From Nageia nagi (taxonomy: Eukaryota; Pinophyta): a DNA stretch of 64,000 nucleotides. Location: positions 100,378,001 through 100,442,000 of the forward strand of contig JBITNC010000001.1 in the NCBI GenBank assembly GCA_050084985.1. Reading direction: 5' to 3'. The notes beneath the pieces were generated by a model. It was given only the letters and a program-made list of their open reading frames with translations. It searched no databases and had not been told where the DNA came from. How positions within the stretch are numbered: the first letter of the stretch is position 1; the number at the start of each line of letters is the position of its first letter. Below are positions 44,825 to 57,429 of the stretch, piece after piece. The position numbers were made by a program, and so were the translations under genes.

Positions 44825-45209
44825 TACTCCCTCTTGATGCTGAAGGAGCTCTTCTAGGAGTTCAAAAGCATCAAAAGATATTGGAAGAGTTGATTGATTA
44901 GTCTTCTTTTGTGTTTCTTCCATTCTTGAAGTAGAAAACTAAAAAATTATAAAAAGTTATTTGGGCACTCCTTCCACTCTGTGTGGGGGATGTCCTCTAT
45001 CATTCTTTCTTTCTGCAACAACATATTAAGTGCCTTTTGATGAGCTACTCCCCCTTCATCAAAAGCTAATTATATTGACATGCCAAACATGCACATCAAC
45101 CATCCTTGCTCATCTTTGCTCACATGGTTGTAACATACCTCCCAAGTGGTGCAAGTACAACATCCAATCATATCACATAGATGATTAAACTATAACACTC
45201 TTTCATAAA

Positions 45210-47211
45210 TCTATACACAAAACTTCAAACAACATAAAGCCAAGATATGGCTTATTACATATGAAACAACAAAGTAATACTCTTCACAAAAACTATCAAT
45301 CCTCACTACTATTGCACATTCATCCTCCATACAAGGATTTTTAACCATCATATTCTTTATTTTAAAGTGAAATATCTCCATGGTTTTCATCACAAAACAA
45401 TCTTCACAAACAATATTCAAAGGAGTCTTCATAAGCCAATCCTCAAGGCTTGCAAATTAATCTCTCCAAGGATGAGGTGCCAATTTGAAGTTATCATATG
45501 ATGTCTTTGTAAGAAATGTTTTTTCTCTATCAGTAGCCTCAAAACCTTCCATAAACCATCTACTCAAACAATTATTAATTCCTAAATCAAACAACAAAAA
45601 ATAATTACCTCTATTGTTGCTTTGAGTAGGATCCCATGAACCTTCATTTGTACCAACCTATTGTACTTTTGCATTGTGGCAGCCATAAAATCTTGAAGAG
45701 TTCTCTTCATTTCTTCTTCTCTCATCATTTCCTTTGTAATAAAAAAATCAACCATCAATGTAGTCACTCCATGAGAGTTATTTTCAATCTTCACAATTGA
45801 CGGCTCCATAGTGTTTAAAACTTGAATCTCACCAATCTCCATTACATCCTCATTCTCTTTACACAAAGGGTGCTTTAATCCATATGAGTGATCTCCAAAA
45901 AACAAGTTGATAACTTTTATTTCATCTTCATTTACATAATCTTATGGATCAAAATTCAACACAACTTCATTTATATCCTCTTCATAAAAATAACCTTTGA
46001 CTCCAAATGAGCGAGTTTGCAAATCTGATTATTCATCCTACACCATTTCAAATTAATGGTCTTCATCTTCATATGAGTGGGATGTACCTAAATAACAACA
46101 CTCTTCCATGAGTGTATCTTCATCTTCTTATAAATTTGGAGTGCCAAGAAATTGGTCTTCAATCTCCTCTTTCAACAAAGCAATTTTTTGTATTAACATA
46201 AGTGAGTCAATCATGGTGAAGTGTTGGCTCCTTATTTTCATCATACTCCTCCATACTTGGTGTGGATTCCTTATATGAATCTTCTTCAACAAAATTTTGA
46301 TCTTAGGCCTCCATAAGATATTCTTCTTCCACATCTTCTTGGTGGTATTTACAAGAAGCATCATTCTCATAGAATGATCTTCTCACAAGTGCCTCTTCAA
46401 TGAGACATATTTCACCTTTCTCTACCTTTGGAGAACTCCAACATACTCTTGCTCTCTTTGATGATATTATTCAACAACATCAACTTCATAATAAACACTA
46501 CAAACACTTGGATTGGCCTTGTTAAGAAAAAAATCAGTAACAAAAACATCTTGCATTATCTTGTTAAAACATGCATTAAGATACACTTTTCTCTTCCATA
46601 GTAAAATCATCATCAGATGCATTATTCCCCTTAAAAATACTATTAATTATGTTGGGAATAATGTGTGCCTCCTCCAAGAAGCAATCATCATAAAAACAAT
46701 TTGGAACAACAAAACTTACATCATCAACAATGCTTGGAATAACATTGGTTTCTTCTCCTTCATTGACATAGCCTCTTTCAACACAAAACTTACCAAATTA
46801 TTCATAAGTATTATCAATATCTTGCACACAAAAGTGCTCAAAAAACTCTTCAAAATAGAGCTGATCTTCATAAGAATCCCCCTTGCTCACACAATCATCA
46901 AACTCGGTCCCAAAAATATCTTGTAGCCCCTTCCATAGACTTGAAGTTGTTCTACAACTTGTAATGAGTGGAAAAGTGTTTTGGACCAAACCTTTTTTGA
47001 TCTCCAATAGGGAAATGCAATTTTGGTGTTGTTCCTATTTCCTTTCTCTTTTTTATTCATCTACAAGGATTCTCCAATCTTTAGGTTCCTTATAATCAAA
47101 AATGATGCAATCCAAAAGTCCTTTGGCAATCAAGAAGTGTCTCATTTTAACTTGCCAAGAACTATACTCTTGTCCAACACAAATTGGGGCTTGCAAATCA
47201 TAGTTTGACAT
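45210..47211 (-). pseudogene. gag-like N-terminus joined to long acidic ORF of unknown origin (broken)
   Basis: The minus-strand start at 47,211 gives MSNYDLQAPICVGQEYSSW followed by KMRHFLIAKGLLDCI, the W-x-x-K-M-x-x-[FY]-L-x-x-x-x-L-[WL]-D pattern of copia gag N-termini. Further on comes LVQNTFPLITSCRTTSSLW. After this the expected capsid and zinc knuckle are missing. The translation becomes Asp/Glu/Tyr-rich across shifting frames, for example KYHQEDVEEEYLMEA, EYDENKEPTLHHD, HSYEDEDH and YDYVNEDE-like pieces (about 46,370-45,900), ending in a mixed helical part (45905-45582). I cannot name the acidic part. It may be a packaging-competent gag fragment plus captured sequence. Confidence 0.5.
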
Positions 47212-47553
47212 CATACCAATAACAATAAGCAATAAAAAGTGTAGATATTTTATAAATCTTCTACAACAATAAAAATGTCTCTCAAAAATCTCACACTATT
47301 AAATTTTGAAAAAAAATTACATTAATAACAAACTTTCTGACATAGAACATATACACTCATGCTATAGCCTAAACTAGAATATGCTCTTTGTAGAGCTCTC
47401 AAATCTCTATCTCACTCAATGACACACACTTAGAATCTTAAAAAAATCTCACACAACAACCAACACAAACTCTCTTGGATCACTTATGAGAAAACTTGAT
47501 AAGTTCTTCTCAAAGTATCCACAAAATCTACTTTTTAACCCATCTAGATCTAC

Positions 47554-47568
47554 TAGCTCTGATGCCAA
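47554..47568 (-). other. Primer-binding site (small copia-like element)
   Basis: The minus strand reads TGGCATCAGAGCTAG just inside the LTR, an initiator-tRNA-Met-like PBS with one difference from TGGTATCAGAGC. Confidence 0.75.
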
Positions 47569-47570
47569 TA

Positions 47571-48017
47571 TGAAACAATATCCAAGAATTGAACACTTAC
47601 TAACATGTTTCAATTAGCAAATTCAAAGTACAATTTATAGGAACTTAATGAGTAATTGATCCAAGCTTATGGACGTTACAAGTTTGAACAAAAATGAATG
47701 TTATAGATAGTTGCACAAATCCACTAAGAATCTACTGAAATTAGTTAAATGAGAGTTACATTCATGTTTTGGACCACTCTCCCATCATCCTAGACAAGTA
47801 ACAAACCTTACATCAATTTGCAATAAAGAAAAAATGACCAAAACATAATAAATATTCATAACTATCCATAATAATGACAAAATGTGGAGGGTCTTCAGAA
47901 ACGTAATTGCATTTCAAAAACATGATGGGTTGGTAAAAAACACGATTGCATTTTGGTAGAGGATGAAATGCTATTGCATTTCATTCTAGTGGATTTTCAA
48001 AATTCAAAGCTCCAATA
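47571..48017 (-). repeat. 5' LTR of the small copia-like element
   Basis: Same length as its partner. The start has mutated from TG to TA. It is followed on the minus strand by the PBS. Confidence 0.9.
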
Positions 48018-50097
48018 GAATGTGCATGCTATTTTTGTGTCTAGCTAGCTTATTTTATGCTACTATTAACTCCCATGGAAAAGGTGGCACTTTCACCATT
48101 ATACCACCTGAATGCCAATTGAGTTTAGTTTCCTGGGGAGTAGATTCCTCAAATAAAGTGGTGTAGAATCTTTTTTATATTGATTAGAAACATTTGGAAT
48201 TGCTAATATGTATACTTCCAATCATGGCCCCAATAGAACTACTCTTTAGCATTGGTTAGCTTTATTACTTCCCTAAGCCATCCAAATCCTTTACATGGTG
48301 ACTTGAATATAATAGAAATGCTAGAAGATAAAGTAGGGTGAATCCCCATGAGATGGTGTGCAAGCAAAAGAGATGCATGGATTTTTATAAAAAATAAACA
48401 TGCCATGATGGATCCTCTCACTTGTCATATTGCCAATGATTATCCCAATTTTATATGGTACACTTGGTCTAATTTTGAGGTATGAGAGAAGTGGTTACTT
48501 AAATAGCTAGATCAAGATATGCTTTCAGAGAAACCCAAATTGATTTTTTATAATATTTATAGCTCAACTTCCCTTGTTGTTTCCTTTCTTGATAACACTA
48601 TTTTTGATCACATGCCCATTATTTTAAACATTAAGTAGAATTAACAATGACCCATGATCTTCTAGTCTCCATTATGCTTCAACATCTCTTTATTATAACA
48701 TCCAACTCTTGTTTCCCATATATGTTGGGTTTGGAACCTGATTCCTCACCTTTCAGGAATACAAAGCTAGACATTATGGTATAATGATTCCCTATTTTGA
48801 ACCACTTCTATTCTTAGGGTTCATGGTATCAAGCTTGCTAAATATTGCAAATGCTCTAACCATACCCTCCATGATGAGCTTACTATGGCCCTTGTTTGAT
48901 TGAAATCTAATCCTTTGAGTATTTGCCTACAACAACATGTTATTGTTAGGCATGAACTTCATAAAACCAAATTTTATGAGGTGAAAGGGGTCTAAGCTTA
49001 ACTCCATTAGCTCATAATTAATGATAATGTCACTAAAGAATTTTTCTAACAATTTCTATCCCCAAAGTTTGTTGCTTAATTCAAATCCATCAAGGATGAA
49101 CTTGTCATGGTCTTTAACCCATTCAACATTTCCCAAATATTTATACAACATTATGAAGAAGTGCTTACCTCACAAGAACTTAATAAAAATAGGAAACATG
49201 CACTTCCTAACTGTTATAACATAGTTCTAACTAAACTCTACCCCTATCCTAGGTTGGAGTGTGATAGTCTTCTCTCTCTAGCAGACTTGGAAGCTACTCT
49301 TGTGTGTATAGCTAATGAAAAATATCTCAATCTTGATGGATTTCATTACAAATTTTACAAATCCCTTTGGAATGTGGTTGGCTTAGATCTTCTTCATGTC
49401 TATCATGAAGCATTGGCCAAAGCCTCCTTAGGGGCAATTATCAACAAAGGTAAGTTCATCCTTAAGGTAGGGGACCTAGAGCTCATCATTAATTGGTATT
49501 CTATTACTTTAATTAATGTTAGCTATAATATCATAGTTAAAAATCTAGAATCTCTAAAACTTTGGCCAATTCTTCCCCAAATTGTCTGCCCATAATAAAT
49601 GAGGTTCATTCAAAGTTGATATATTCTTGATAATGTTATGGCTGTATGGGAAGGGATGGAGTGGGCTTGTGTCTTAGAGTAAGACATCCTCTTCATGAAG
49701 ATTGATTTTGAAAAGGCTTATGATAAAATTGAGTGGAACTCTATTCTTTCTATGCTTAGAGCACTAGGTTTTGGCTTGATTTTTATTGCATCAGTACAAA
49801 TGCTCTTTATTCATGCATAAGCAATTTTAACTTTAAATGGACAACAAATAAAAGTTATTAAGATTTTTAGATTAGTTAGACATAAATGCCCATTAGTCCC
49901 CTCCCTTTATGTGTTAGCCATAGAAGCCTTTGGCTACTTGCTAGAAAATAAGATCTCTTAAGGCCTAGTTCATGGAATTGAACTTCTTGGGAATAAAGGG
50001 AAACTAATTAAAGGACACTTTGTGAATGATTTGTTACTTACCTTAAAGGAAGATCAAGCTTTTGTGGCTCATGCCTTTCACTATCTTAAAATTTTTT
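48018..50097 (+). pseudogene. LINE ORF2: endonuclease end and reverse transcriptase (broken)
   Basis: The endonuclease is represented by ANMYTSNHGPNRTTLXHWL (X is a stop), a W-C-A-S-K-R-D-A-W-I-F segment, LTCHIANDYPNFIWYTW and FDHMPIIL, the S-D-H-x-P motif. RT follows: LADLEATLVCIANEKYLNL, DGFHYKFYKSLWNVVGLDLL and VGDLELIINWYSITLINVSY (L1-type I-x-N-W-R-P-I-x-L-x-N), then MKIDFEKAYDKIEW with the motif-A Asp. Motif C reads HFVNDLLLTL at about 50,016-50,045, where F-A-D-D has become F-V-N-D (codon AAT, 50025-50027). Cut at 50,097 by the next LTR element. Confidence 0.83.
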
Positions 50098-51354
50098 TAT
50101 GACATACCCCTTTACAAATTGTAATTAATTATGGATTTCCATAAATTTCTCTTTGTAAATATTTATTTATTTTAATTGTGCTTTAGTCATTAGTACTTGG
50201 AATAGAAAGCATAAAGGTCCATTGGATCCCAATGTGAGCCCCAAGTGGGATGTATTCCTCTCAAGCATAGGTTAGTGTGATTTAATATAATTTTATATAG
50301 TTGAATATCCTTAGAAGTGATTGTGGGAATCCCAAAGCTTATTTAGCATTTAGATATCACTAAAGCATGGATAAACATCTAATTTCCATAACATTAGAAT
50401 TAGGAGCATTTGTACACATGCACCAGCCTTGGGGAGACTCCTAGACACCCACATTGGCCCATGATGAATTCTAGACATCCACACATACCTTCTAGACCCA
50501 TGCATGCCCTCTAAAATCCATTTTGAGCTTAAGGACCTACATGGAGCATGAAAAGGGCCCAAATACCCATGTTGGATTTGGCATAACCCCTAGGCACCTT
50601 CATTGGGATTCGTGGGGCTTCTAGGAAGCTAACATTGGACCGTGAAAGTTGGATGATAACTTTGAGATGAGATCTAGATATAATATGAGATATATTATGC
50701 CTTGGAGCATAATTTATGGATATACCTAATTATTATTATTACTCATACTATCTAATTGATACAAGTATTGGTGCAACATCAAGCAACATCCTTAGGTGCA
50801 ACATTTAGGAGGGTTAGCAGGCTGAGGGATCCTATTGATATATGGATAATGTGCAACATATTAGTCCATTTTATGGTATTATAAGGTCATACATTTATAT
50901 TCAATCATTTTTAGGTGTATGGGTTCTATAGTACAGTAGAGCATCCAAGCTTTCAGAAGTGAGGTTGTCCCATCTATTATTCTGTGGTACCATCATTGAT
51001 CACATTTGTGTAGGCGTTGTACCATAGGGTTTTCCTTGGAGGCCAACATTGAGCCCTTTGGGATTGGTATTAAATCATTTTCATTCCATATCATTAATAC
51101 AATTATTGGCATTTATATCTCATTATTATCTTATGTATACTTTGATATTTACATCGATGGGTTACTTTTGTACATGCATGCTTGTATAAGCTAAATGTTG
51201 GCATTATGAGATGGTTTATGCTTGTATTTTATATTATAAGCCAAAAGTTTGTATTTTTTTGTTTGATCTTGAATTGGATGCCCTAGGTTAGATGTAGATG
51301 TTTACTTGTTTAATTTTGCTCATTCGTATTTAAGTTTGTGATTGAGATCTTACA
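50098..51354 (+). repeat. 5' LTR of decapeptide element copy 2
   Basis: Begins (TA)TGACATACCCC and ends GAGATCTTACA. It is clearly the partner of 62,582-63,770; shared phrases include GTGAGCCCCAAGTGGGA and ATATACCTAATTATTATTAT. The terminal TG seems mutated to TA. Confidence 0.85.
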
Positions 51355-51355
51355 A

Positions 51356-51374
51356 TGGTATTCAAGCTTGGATA
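51356..51374 (+). other. Primer-binding site (copy 2)
   Basis: TGGTATTCAAGCTTGGATA is nearly the PBS seen in copy 1 and lies one base after the LTR. Confidence 0.75.
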
Positions 51375-53440
51375 TGACCTGTTGAATATGGTGCAATGAT
51401 GTTGTCATTGTCTTCAAAAAAAAGAGATCAATGTGTATGTAGTTCCCATGGTTGCATGTGTCAAAGGAATGACATCGATAAGATTTGCAAAGTTATTGAA
51501 TGCAAAAATGACAAAGGGACCAAAAGTTGTCATGAGGTACCAAAAGCAATCAAGGGGGCCAAAATACAAACAAAAGTGATGGATAGCCAAATATGGTTTG
51601 GATAAGTTTTTGAGGTGATAAAAAAGTTATATGAAATGTTTAAACAATTATATTCCATGTTAGTTTGATTTTGTGCACTCTTGTAGATTTTGGAGCAGTC
51701 AAAAATCTAGGTGAATTCGACTTCATGCAAGTCAAATTGTGAGGAAATGATGGTGAATAACAAACTAAAATTTATATAAAATATATTACTATATACTAAG
51801 AAGATGTCATAAAAATTTCATATCAAGATGATAACTGAGATAGAAATGGTGCAAGTTGCAAAATATCACTTTGTAACTTTTCTAGTTTTGGGCACGAATT
51901 TTGGCCGAGTCATGGAAATAGTTGGATGGTTGTTTTGGGCTCCCAAAGTATTTCAAATTTGGAATTTAAAATTATATACATATATAAATTGGATAATTGA
52001 GGAACTTTGTATTTTGAATCATCTTGATTTGAGGTCCCAAAGTATGAGAATGTCTAATGTGCATGAAACTAAGCATGTGTACTATTTGAAAAAATGTCTT
52101 CAAATCTTTATCAAAGGCCAATTTAAGAGAAGTGATTTGCACAAAATATGAGGATTTATACCTTATATTTTTGGTAAAATGTAGTCAATTATATGGAGAA
52201 TATGTGGTCCAAATTTCATGTTAAACCATGCAACCAATAATAAGTTATGGCTCTTCAAAAATGCCTCTAGAGGTCTTTTTTCCTTTTTTCTCAACTTTGG
52301 CATGTGAATTGTTTGATGAAATGCCTCTGGAATATATATGGGAAATTGAAATGTTTCATTAAAACAAAGGTGCTGAGGAATATTATTTTTGATATATATT
52401 TCTTGAAGATAATGAAAAGCATGAATTTATTTGTAATATAATAAATGGTACAAGATATTAAAAATAAAAATAGAAGAGGCCCACAAGATTATAAAAACTA
52501 AATTGATTTTGTGAAGAGAGAAGAAAAAGAGTCATCAAGAGAAAAGCAAGAGTTATTGAGAGAAGAGTAAGAGTTATTTTGAGAAGAGCAAGAATCATTG
52601 AGAGAAGAGCAAGATTCATTGAGAGGAGTGTAAGAGACACTTAGAAAAATATATTTTTTGATAATGGTGGAGGATTTAAAAATAAGTTTTAGAGAAGCAA
52701 AATTAAAAAATAGCATAAAAAAGAAGTCTCACAGTTTTGGTCATAACTCAAGATTTTGGAGTTTGAGTGAGTTCATTATTTTTGCAGATTGTGTGAAATT
52801 TGAAGATCTACAAATTTGGAGTATCATGAAGGACAAAAAATAGCATGGAATGGTACAAATTTATCATTTTATTTTAAGAGTATTTTGTTGAGTTTTGAAT
52901 CGAAGGGTTTTGTTAATATTTGGGCAAGAGGATTTTGTTTTGCATATGGAGTATTCAGGTTTGGAATGTTAGTGGGTTTTGGATGAGAAGTTTGTTGCAA
53001 GAAAAGAAGTTATGAGCTAGACCACTCAAGATCTTATTGATAGAATTTAAACTATTTTTAGAGATTTATATATTTGATGAGTTGGTGCATGGTAATAGGG
53101 TTTGTGTTCTTTGCAGTTAGTACTGCTAAAGATTGGGTTGGTTGGTGCCACTCCCCATAATGGGCGCTATGAAAATTTGTAAAGTTGGTGCTTTGCAAAG
53201 GCTATATTTGGATGGAAGTCAAATAAATCATTTTCGAGGATGTAGCCCAAATGGTGAACCTCATTATATGGTGTTGTGTGATTGTCTCTTAATGTGCTTG
53301 CTTTGTTTTATTTCATCCATTGTGTCATTTTAAGTATTTTGGGTTTGAGGTTTTAAGTTTAAGACACTTATTTACCCCCTATCAGTGTCACACCTAGTTC
53401 ATTGTGACTAACCTATGAATGAAACATATAGTTCATAATT
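51375..53440 (+). other. Long leader of copy 2
   Basis: No gene recognised in 2 kb. A 21-bp tandem repeat (AGAGAAGAGCAAGAATCATTG type, about five copies) lies at 52530-52632. Copy 1 lacks a leader of this length, so part of it may be another insertion or may have been lost from copy 1. Confidence 0.4.
52530..52632 (+). repeat. 21-bp tandem repeat
   Basis: AGAGAAGAGCAAGAATCATTG and close variants repeat about five times in the leader of the LTR element. Confidence 0.8.
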
Positions 53441-54595
53441 ACTACACTAGATCTAGCATCAAGAGAGAGATAGATTCAACAAAGAAGAGTGGGAAGACAT
53501 AACATGAGAAAACCCCTACTAGAGCCACTTAATATGAGGATCATTGAACTTTGATGGATGAAATTCCTAGTAGGAACACTTTTAGTGAGGATAATGAGGC
53601 AAAAAGATGTAGATACACATCGACCAAGAGGAGAATGTCTACCCTGGCTAGAAAATCTATACTAGAGAGAAAGTTCAACAAGCTCATTTTGGCCATATAG
53701 AACATGATGGGGGTCATGAACATCATGTAGAAGCAAATGACTACCATCAACAAGTTCGTTGGAGGTAAAGGAGTGTTAAAAAGGCAAGTGAGCCTCCCAC
53801 ATCCTACTCTAGATAAAGAAGAAGAGCTAAGGAAGGAGGGCATAATGGAGAGGGAGCTGAGTTTGAGGAAATTATGCATCCTAAGAGATAAAGGATCCAC
53901 TCATCATATATCCATGGGTCACCAATAGCCTATATTTTTGAGATCCCATTCTCATAGAGCTCTACAAGGAACTAACCCTCTCTTAGAGAGGTTCCTAGAA
54001 GAGGATATTGGGAAGATAGGGAGAAACCCATTATCCTTAAACCATCCAAATCCATGTTCACCAAGAAGTACATCGATGAGGTAAAGAATTATATTCCCAA
54101 CCCTCTTGAATTGAACTAAATCTTCAAGGAGTACTCCATGTTAGATGCAATATTGAAGAGGGACATGAATTTTAATGGCTACATAGAGATTTTGGGGTTA
54201 AAGGGAGGTAGCTTTTATGTCACACACTCCCAAAGCAATTCATGAGATAATAAGAGGGATTTGGAGCAAAAGATCAATAAAATGCATGTGCCCTTATATT
54301 ATGACCAAAGGATAACAACTAGGGCTTGGGTCCATCAATAGTACACCTACTTCACTATGAGTTTGAACATGTTGGAGGAGGATATGATTCATTTTGCATC
54401 ATTCCATTTAGAGGGTGATACCCTTGAATGGTGGAATCATGGAGTGATTATCTAGGATTACTCCTACATTACCTCTTTCGATGGGTTTTCTCAAAGATTG
54501 GTGAAAAGGTTTGATAGAAAGAGTGAGAATGAATGCTTCAGAGAGTTGACACCTCTAAAGTAGTAGGATGTATTGGATGAATATGTGTTAGATTT
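53441..54595 (+). pseudogene. gag 5' part of copy 2 (broken)
   Basis: Contains DKEEELRKEGIMERELSLRK (about 53,811-53,870) and the gag core ITTRAWVHQ, EDMIHFASFHLEGDTLEWW, then VLDEYVLDF just before the nested element at 54,596. D-E-Y-[V]-x-[DE]-F immediately precedes F-Q-K-I-I in copy 1, and that continuation is found here at 60,594 on the far side of the nested insertion. Confidence 0.75.
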
Positions 54596-55006
54596 TGGTA
54601 GGATCCCACATCCTAACATTTTAGTGTTAGTATTAGTATTTTAATTAAATTATCATCCTATATTGTAAATTGTAATATTGTGATTGTAAGGGTGGGGCCC
54701 GATTTTGCATGACTATTAGGATTAGGGTTAGTATATTATAAATTGGTAGAAGTGTGTGGAGAAAAGGGATTGGGAACATTATTTTCACTTTTGGAGTTGT
54801 AAGGAGGTAGCCCCCTTGAAGCATCCTATGATTTTATTACTATTTAGTAAAATCCTATCTTATCTACTTATTATTGCTATTTTGTGTTCTATTTATCAGC
54901 ATATGCTATGTTATTTCCACTAGATTAGTTGTCATTTTCCTATTTCAAATTGATATTCATTACATTTCTATAATATTTCCCTTTTCATATTTGTAGCATT
55001 GTAACA
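54596..55006 (+). repeat. 5' LTR of the nested chromovirus
   Basis: Starts TGGTAGGATCCCACATCC and ends TTGTAACA; aligns over its full length with 60180-60591. Confidence 0.92.
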
Positions 55007-55008
55007 TT

Positions 55009-55020
55009 TGGTATCAAAGC
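55009..55020 (+). other. Primer-binding site (nested chromovirus)
   Basis: TGGTATCAAAGC two bases after the LTR, initiator-tRNA-Met type. Confidence 0.8.
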
Positions 55021-55759
55021 TCTTTCTAGGGCCATTTTGTTATAAGAAAACAAAAACAAATTTCTTAGAGGTCTAAGCTAGAAACCCTATACCAAAGGTT
55101 TTAAAATATCTAGGAGGATCTATCATTTTTGGCTAAGCACACTTGTTCATAAATTTATATGTGAAGTGAGGTGCAAAAAACTCTACACCAATACCCAAGA
55201 CTCCATGTATTGAAAGGTATATTGGAGACTATCTAGGCTATAAATGAAAACTAGGTAGAAAGCTATGTTGATCATCTATAAGTTGTAGTGCACTAGCAAG
55301 TGCTGCTGGAAAGTTACTTATCATAGAAGCCATCTTCGTAGCCTCTTTCCTTGCAAAAGTTGGATAGGAGGGGTGTTTAGACAAGCCTACAGAGTAGATA
55401 ATCCTTACCATAGAATCATTCCTTCACATAAAAAACCTTGATATAAGAAGTAGAATGCATGATATGCAATTTTTTAGAGCTACCAAAAATAATAGTTTAG
55501 AGGTAGCAAAACCTTCAGAGCTAAATAACTAAAAATTTGTAACATTTTAGCAGTTGTTAACAAAAGTAGACAAACCAATAGATGTAAAAACAAGTTTAGA
55601 AGCTCAAAAATCATCATTAGGATACCTATTCCATTGTGATCATCTTTTTGAGCTGATCATTTTGATATATTACACCCATACATTTTTTTGAGCACTTTCT
55701 AAACATAGCAATTTCTAAAAATAATAGTTTCCAAAAATAATAGCTTCAAAAATAACAGT

Positions 55760-57230
55760 TTCTAGAAATGGCACTTGAGACAAGATCCCAAATAGTAGCA
55801 CAAGCTGATCCTACCATGATGACATTTCAAACTATGATCCAACAAATGGTAGATACACTTACCAATACATTTAGGGTAGAAATTCAATAAATATAGACCC
55901 AAATACAAACCCTTGATAGTAAATGTGATAGTATCCAACTAAATATCAGTCATACCAATAATGCATCCAATTCATAGCAATCAAGGTAGTTAGGAAATCC
56001 ATAGGGGTATCATCATAACATTTAGGGCCAACAAGGTGGTTTCATTCTTCCCTGCATAACCAAATTGGATTTTCCTTGATTTAATGGAGATGATCCCACT
56101 GGCTAGATTTATAAGTCCAAATAGTATTTCACATTGAACCAAATTCTAGAAGATTTGAAGGTGCACAAGGCAACTTTTCATTTGGACCGTGAGGCTCTCC
56201 AATGGCGCCACTAGTACTCAAAAACACATCCTACTCCTTCATGGGATGAATTTATTTAATAATTATTAATCTATTTTGGTCCTAGTGACTATGAAGATTT
56301 CACAGGAGCATTGACCAAGTTACGTCAAACTATAATAGTCAAAGAATACCAAAATTAGTTTGAGAAATTGGCAAATCACACAAAGGGGTTGTATGATGCA
56401 TTTTTTACAAGTTGTTTTATTAATGGATTAAAGGAAGAAATTAAACCAAAGGTCAAAATGTTTAATCCCAAAACTATGATGGATGCTATTGCTTTGGCAA
56501 AGCTCATTGAAGATAAAGCCAATGCTCATCAATGAAATGTAAGACCCACATTCACAAAAACACAAAATATTTTCTATTCCTTTAATAACATAAGTGCCCC
56601 ACCACTAAATCACATAATGCAAACTAAGAAGTTGATATGGGAGGAAATGGAAGACCATCAAAAGAAGGGTTTATGCTATAATTATGATAAGAAATTTGTT
56701 CGTGGTCATTGTTATACTCAATAAAAGCTATATTTTCTTGATGCTGATGCTCCTACTGATGAGGAATATGAGAGTGCACTCGAAGAGGCTACAAAGAAAT
56801 TCTAGATGAGGAGCCTTTAATTATATCTTACAATGCACTGGTAGAAATTACTACCCCTCAAACTATGAAGGTCAAAGGGTTTTTTAACAAGCACCCTCAT
56901 AATATTATTGGATTCAAGAAGTACTCATAATTTCATTGATCGATGGGTGGCTAAGGTTGTTGATTGTTACATCCACCCTACAAATAATTTTAAGGTAATG
57001 GTTGGTAATGGAGGAAAATTAGCATGTAAAGGCACATGTCAAAATTTCAAACTAAGCATGGATCACTATACTTTGAAAAGCAACATGTATGCTTTACTGC
57101 TTAGGGGATGTGATATAGTTTTAGGGGTGCAATGGTTGAGGACTTTGGGTATCGTGCAATGGAATTTTGAAAATCTATGGATGACCTTCAAGATAGATGA
57201 ACAAGAGCATACTCTCATAGGATTATAGGG
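55760..57230 (+). pseudogene. Chromovirus gag and protease (broken)
   Basis: Starts MALETRSQIVAQADPTMM. The gag core includes FTLNQILEDLKVHKATFHLD, YFGPSDYEDFTGALTKLRQT and FINGLKEEIKPKVKMFNP. The zinc knuckle is KKGLCYNYDKKFVRGHCY (about 56,660-56,720), with the second Cys changed to Tyr. The protease is in an open frame (56908-57228): LDSRSTHNFID has D-S-R instead of D-S-G, then LLLRGCDIVLGVQWLRTLG matches the C-terminal D-[IV]-[VI]-L-G-x-x-W-L signature. Confidence 0.85.
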
Positions 57231-57429
57231 TGGACATATACAAATTGTGAGCTCACATCACATGGAAAAGATCCTATGGAAAATTGGAAAGGGGATGCTA
57301 GCATAGTTATACTCTTTATCAATTGTTGAATCTGAAATCATGGAGCCTAAGGATCTATAGCCCATCTTAAGTAAGCATGCAAGTACCTTTGAGGAACTAA
57401 TGAGCTTACCACCCTAGCGATCACATGAT

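Larger units (their letters stand above)
44378..48017 (-). mobile_element. Small copia-like non-autonomous LTR element with intact target duplication
   Basis: Two 447-bp LTRs (44378-44824 and 47571-48017) flank an internal region of about 2.7 kb. The flanking 5-bp sequence GAATG is identical on both sides (44373-44377 and 48018-48022), proving a single insertion into the LINE. The minus-strand LTR starts TGTTGGAGC. No protease, integrase or RT motif is present. Confidence 0.92.

Noticed and set aside
46513-46926. Open 137-aa frame on the plus strand
   Set aside because: It lies antisense to the gag-like and acidic coding sequence of the small copia-like element; the minus strand carries the recognisable motifs.
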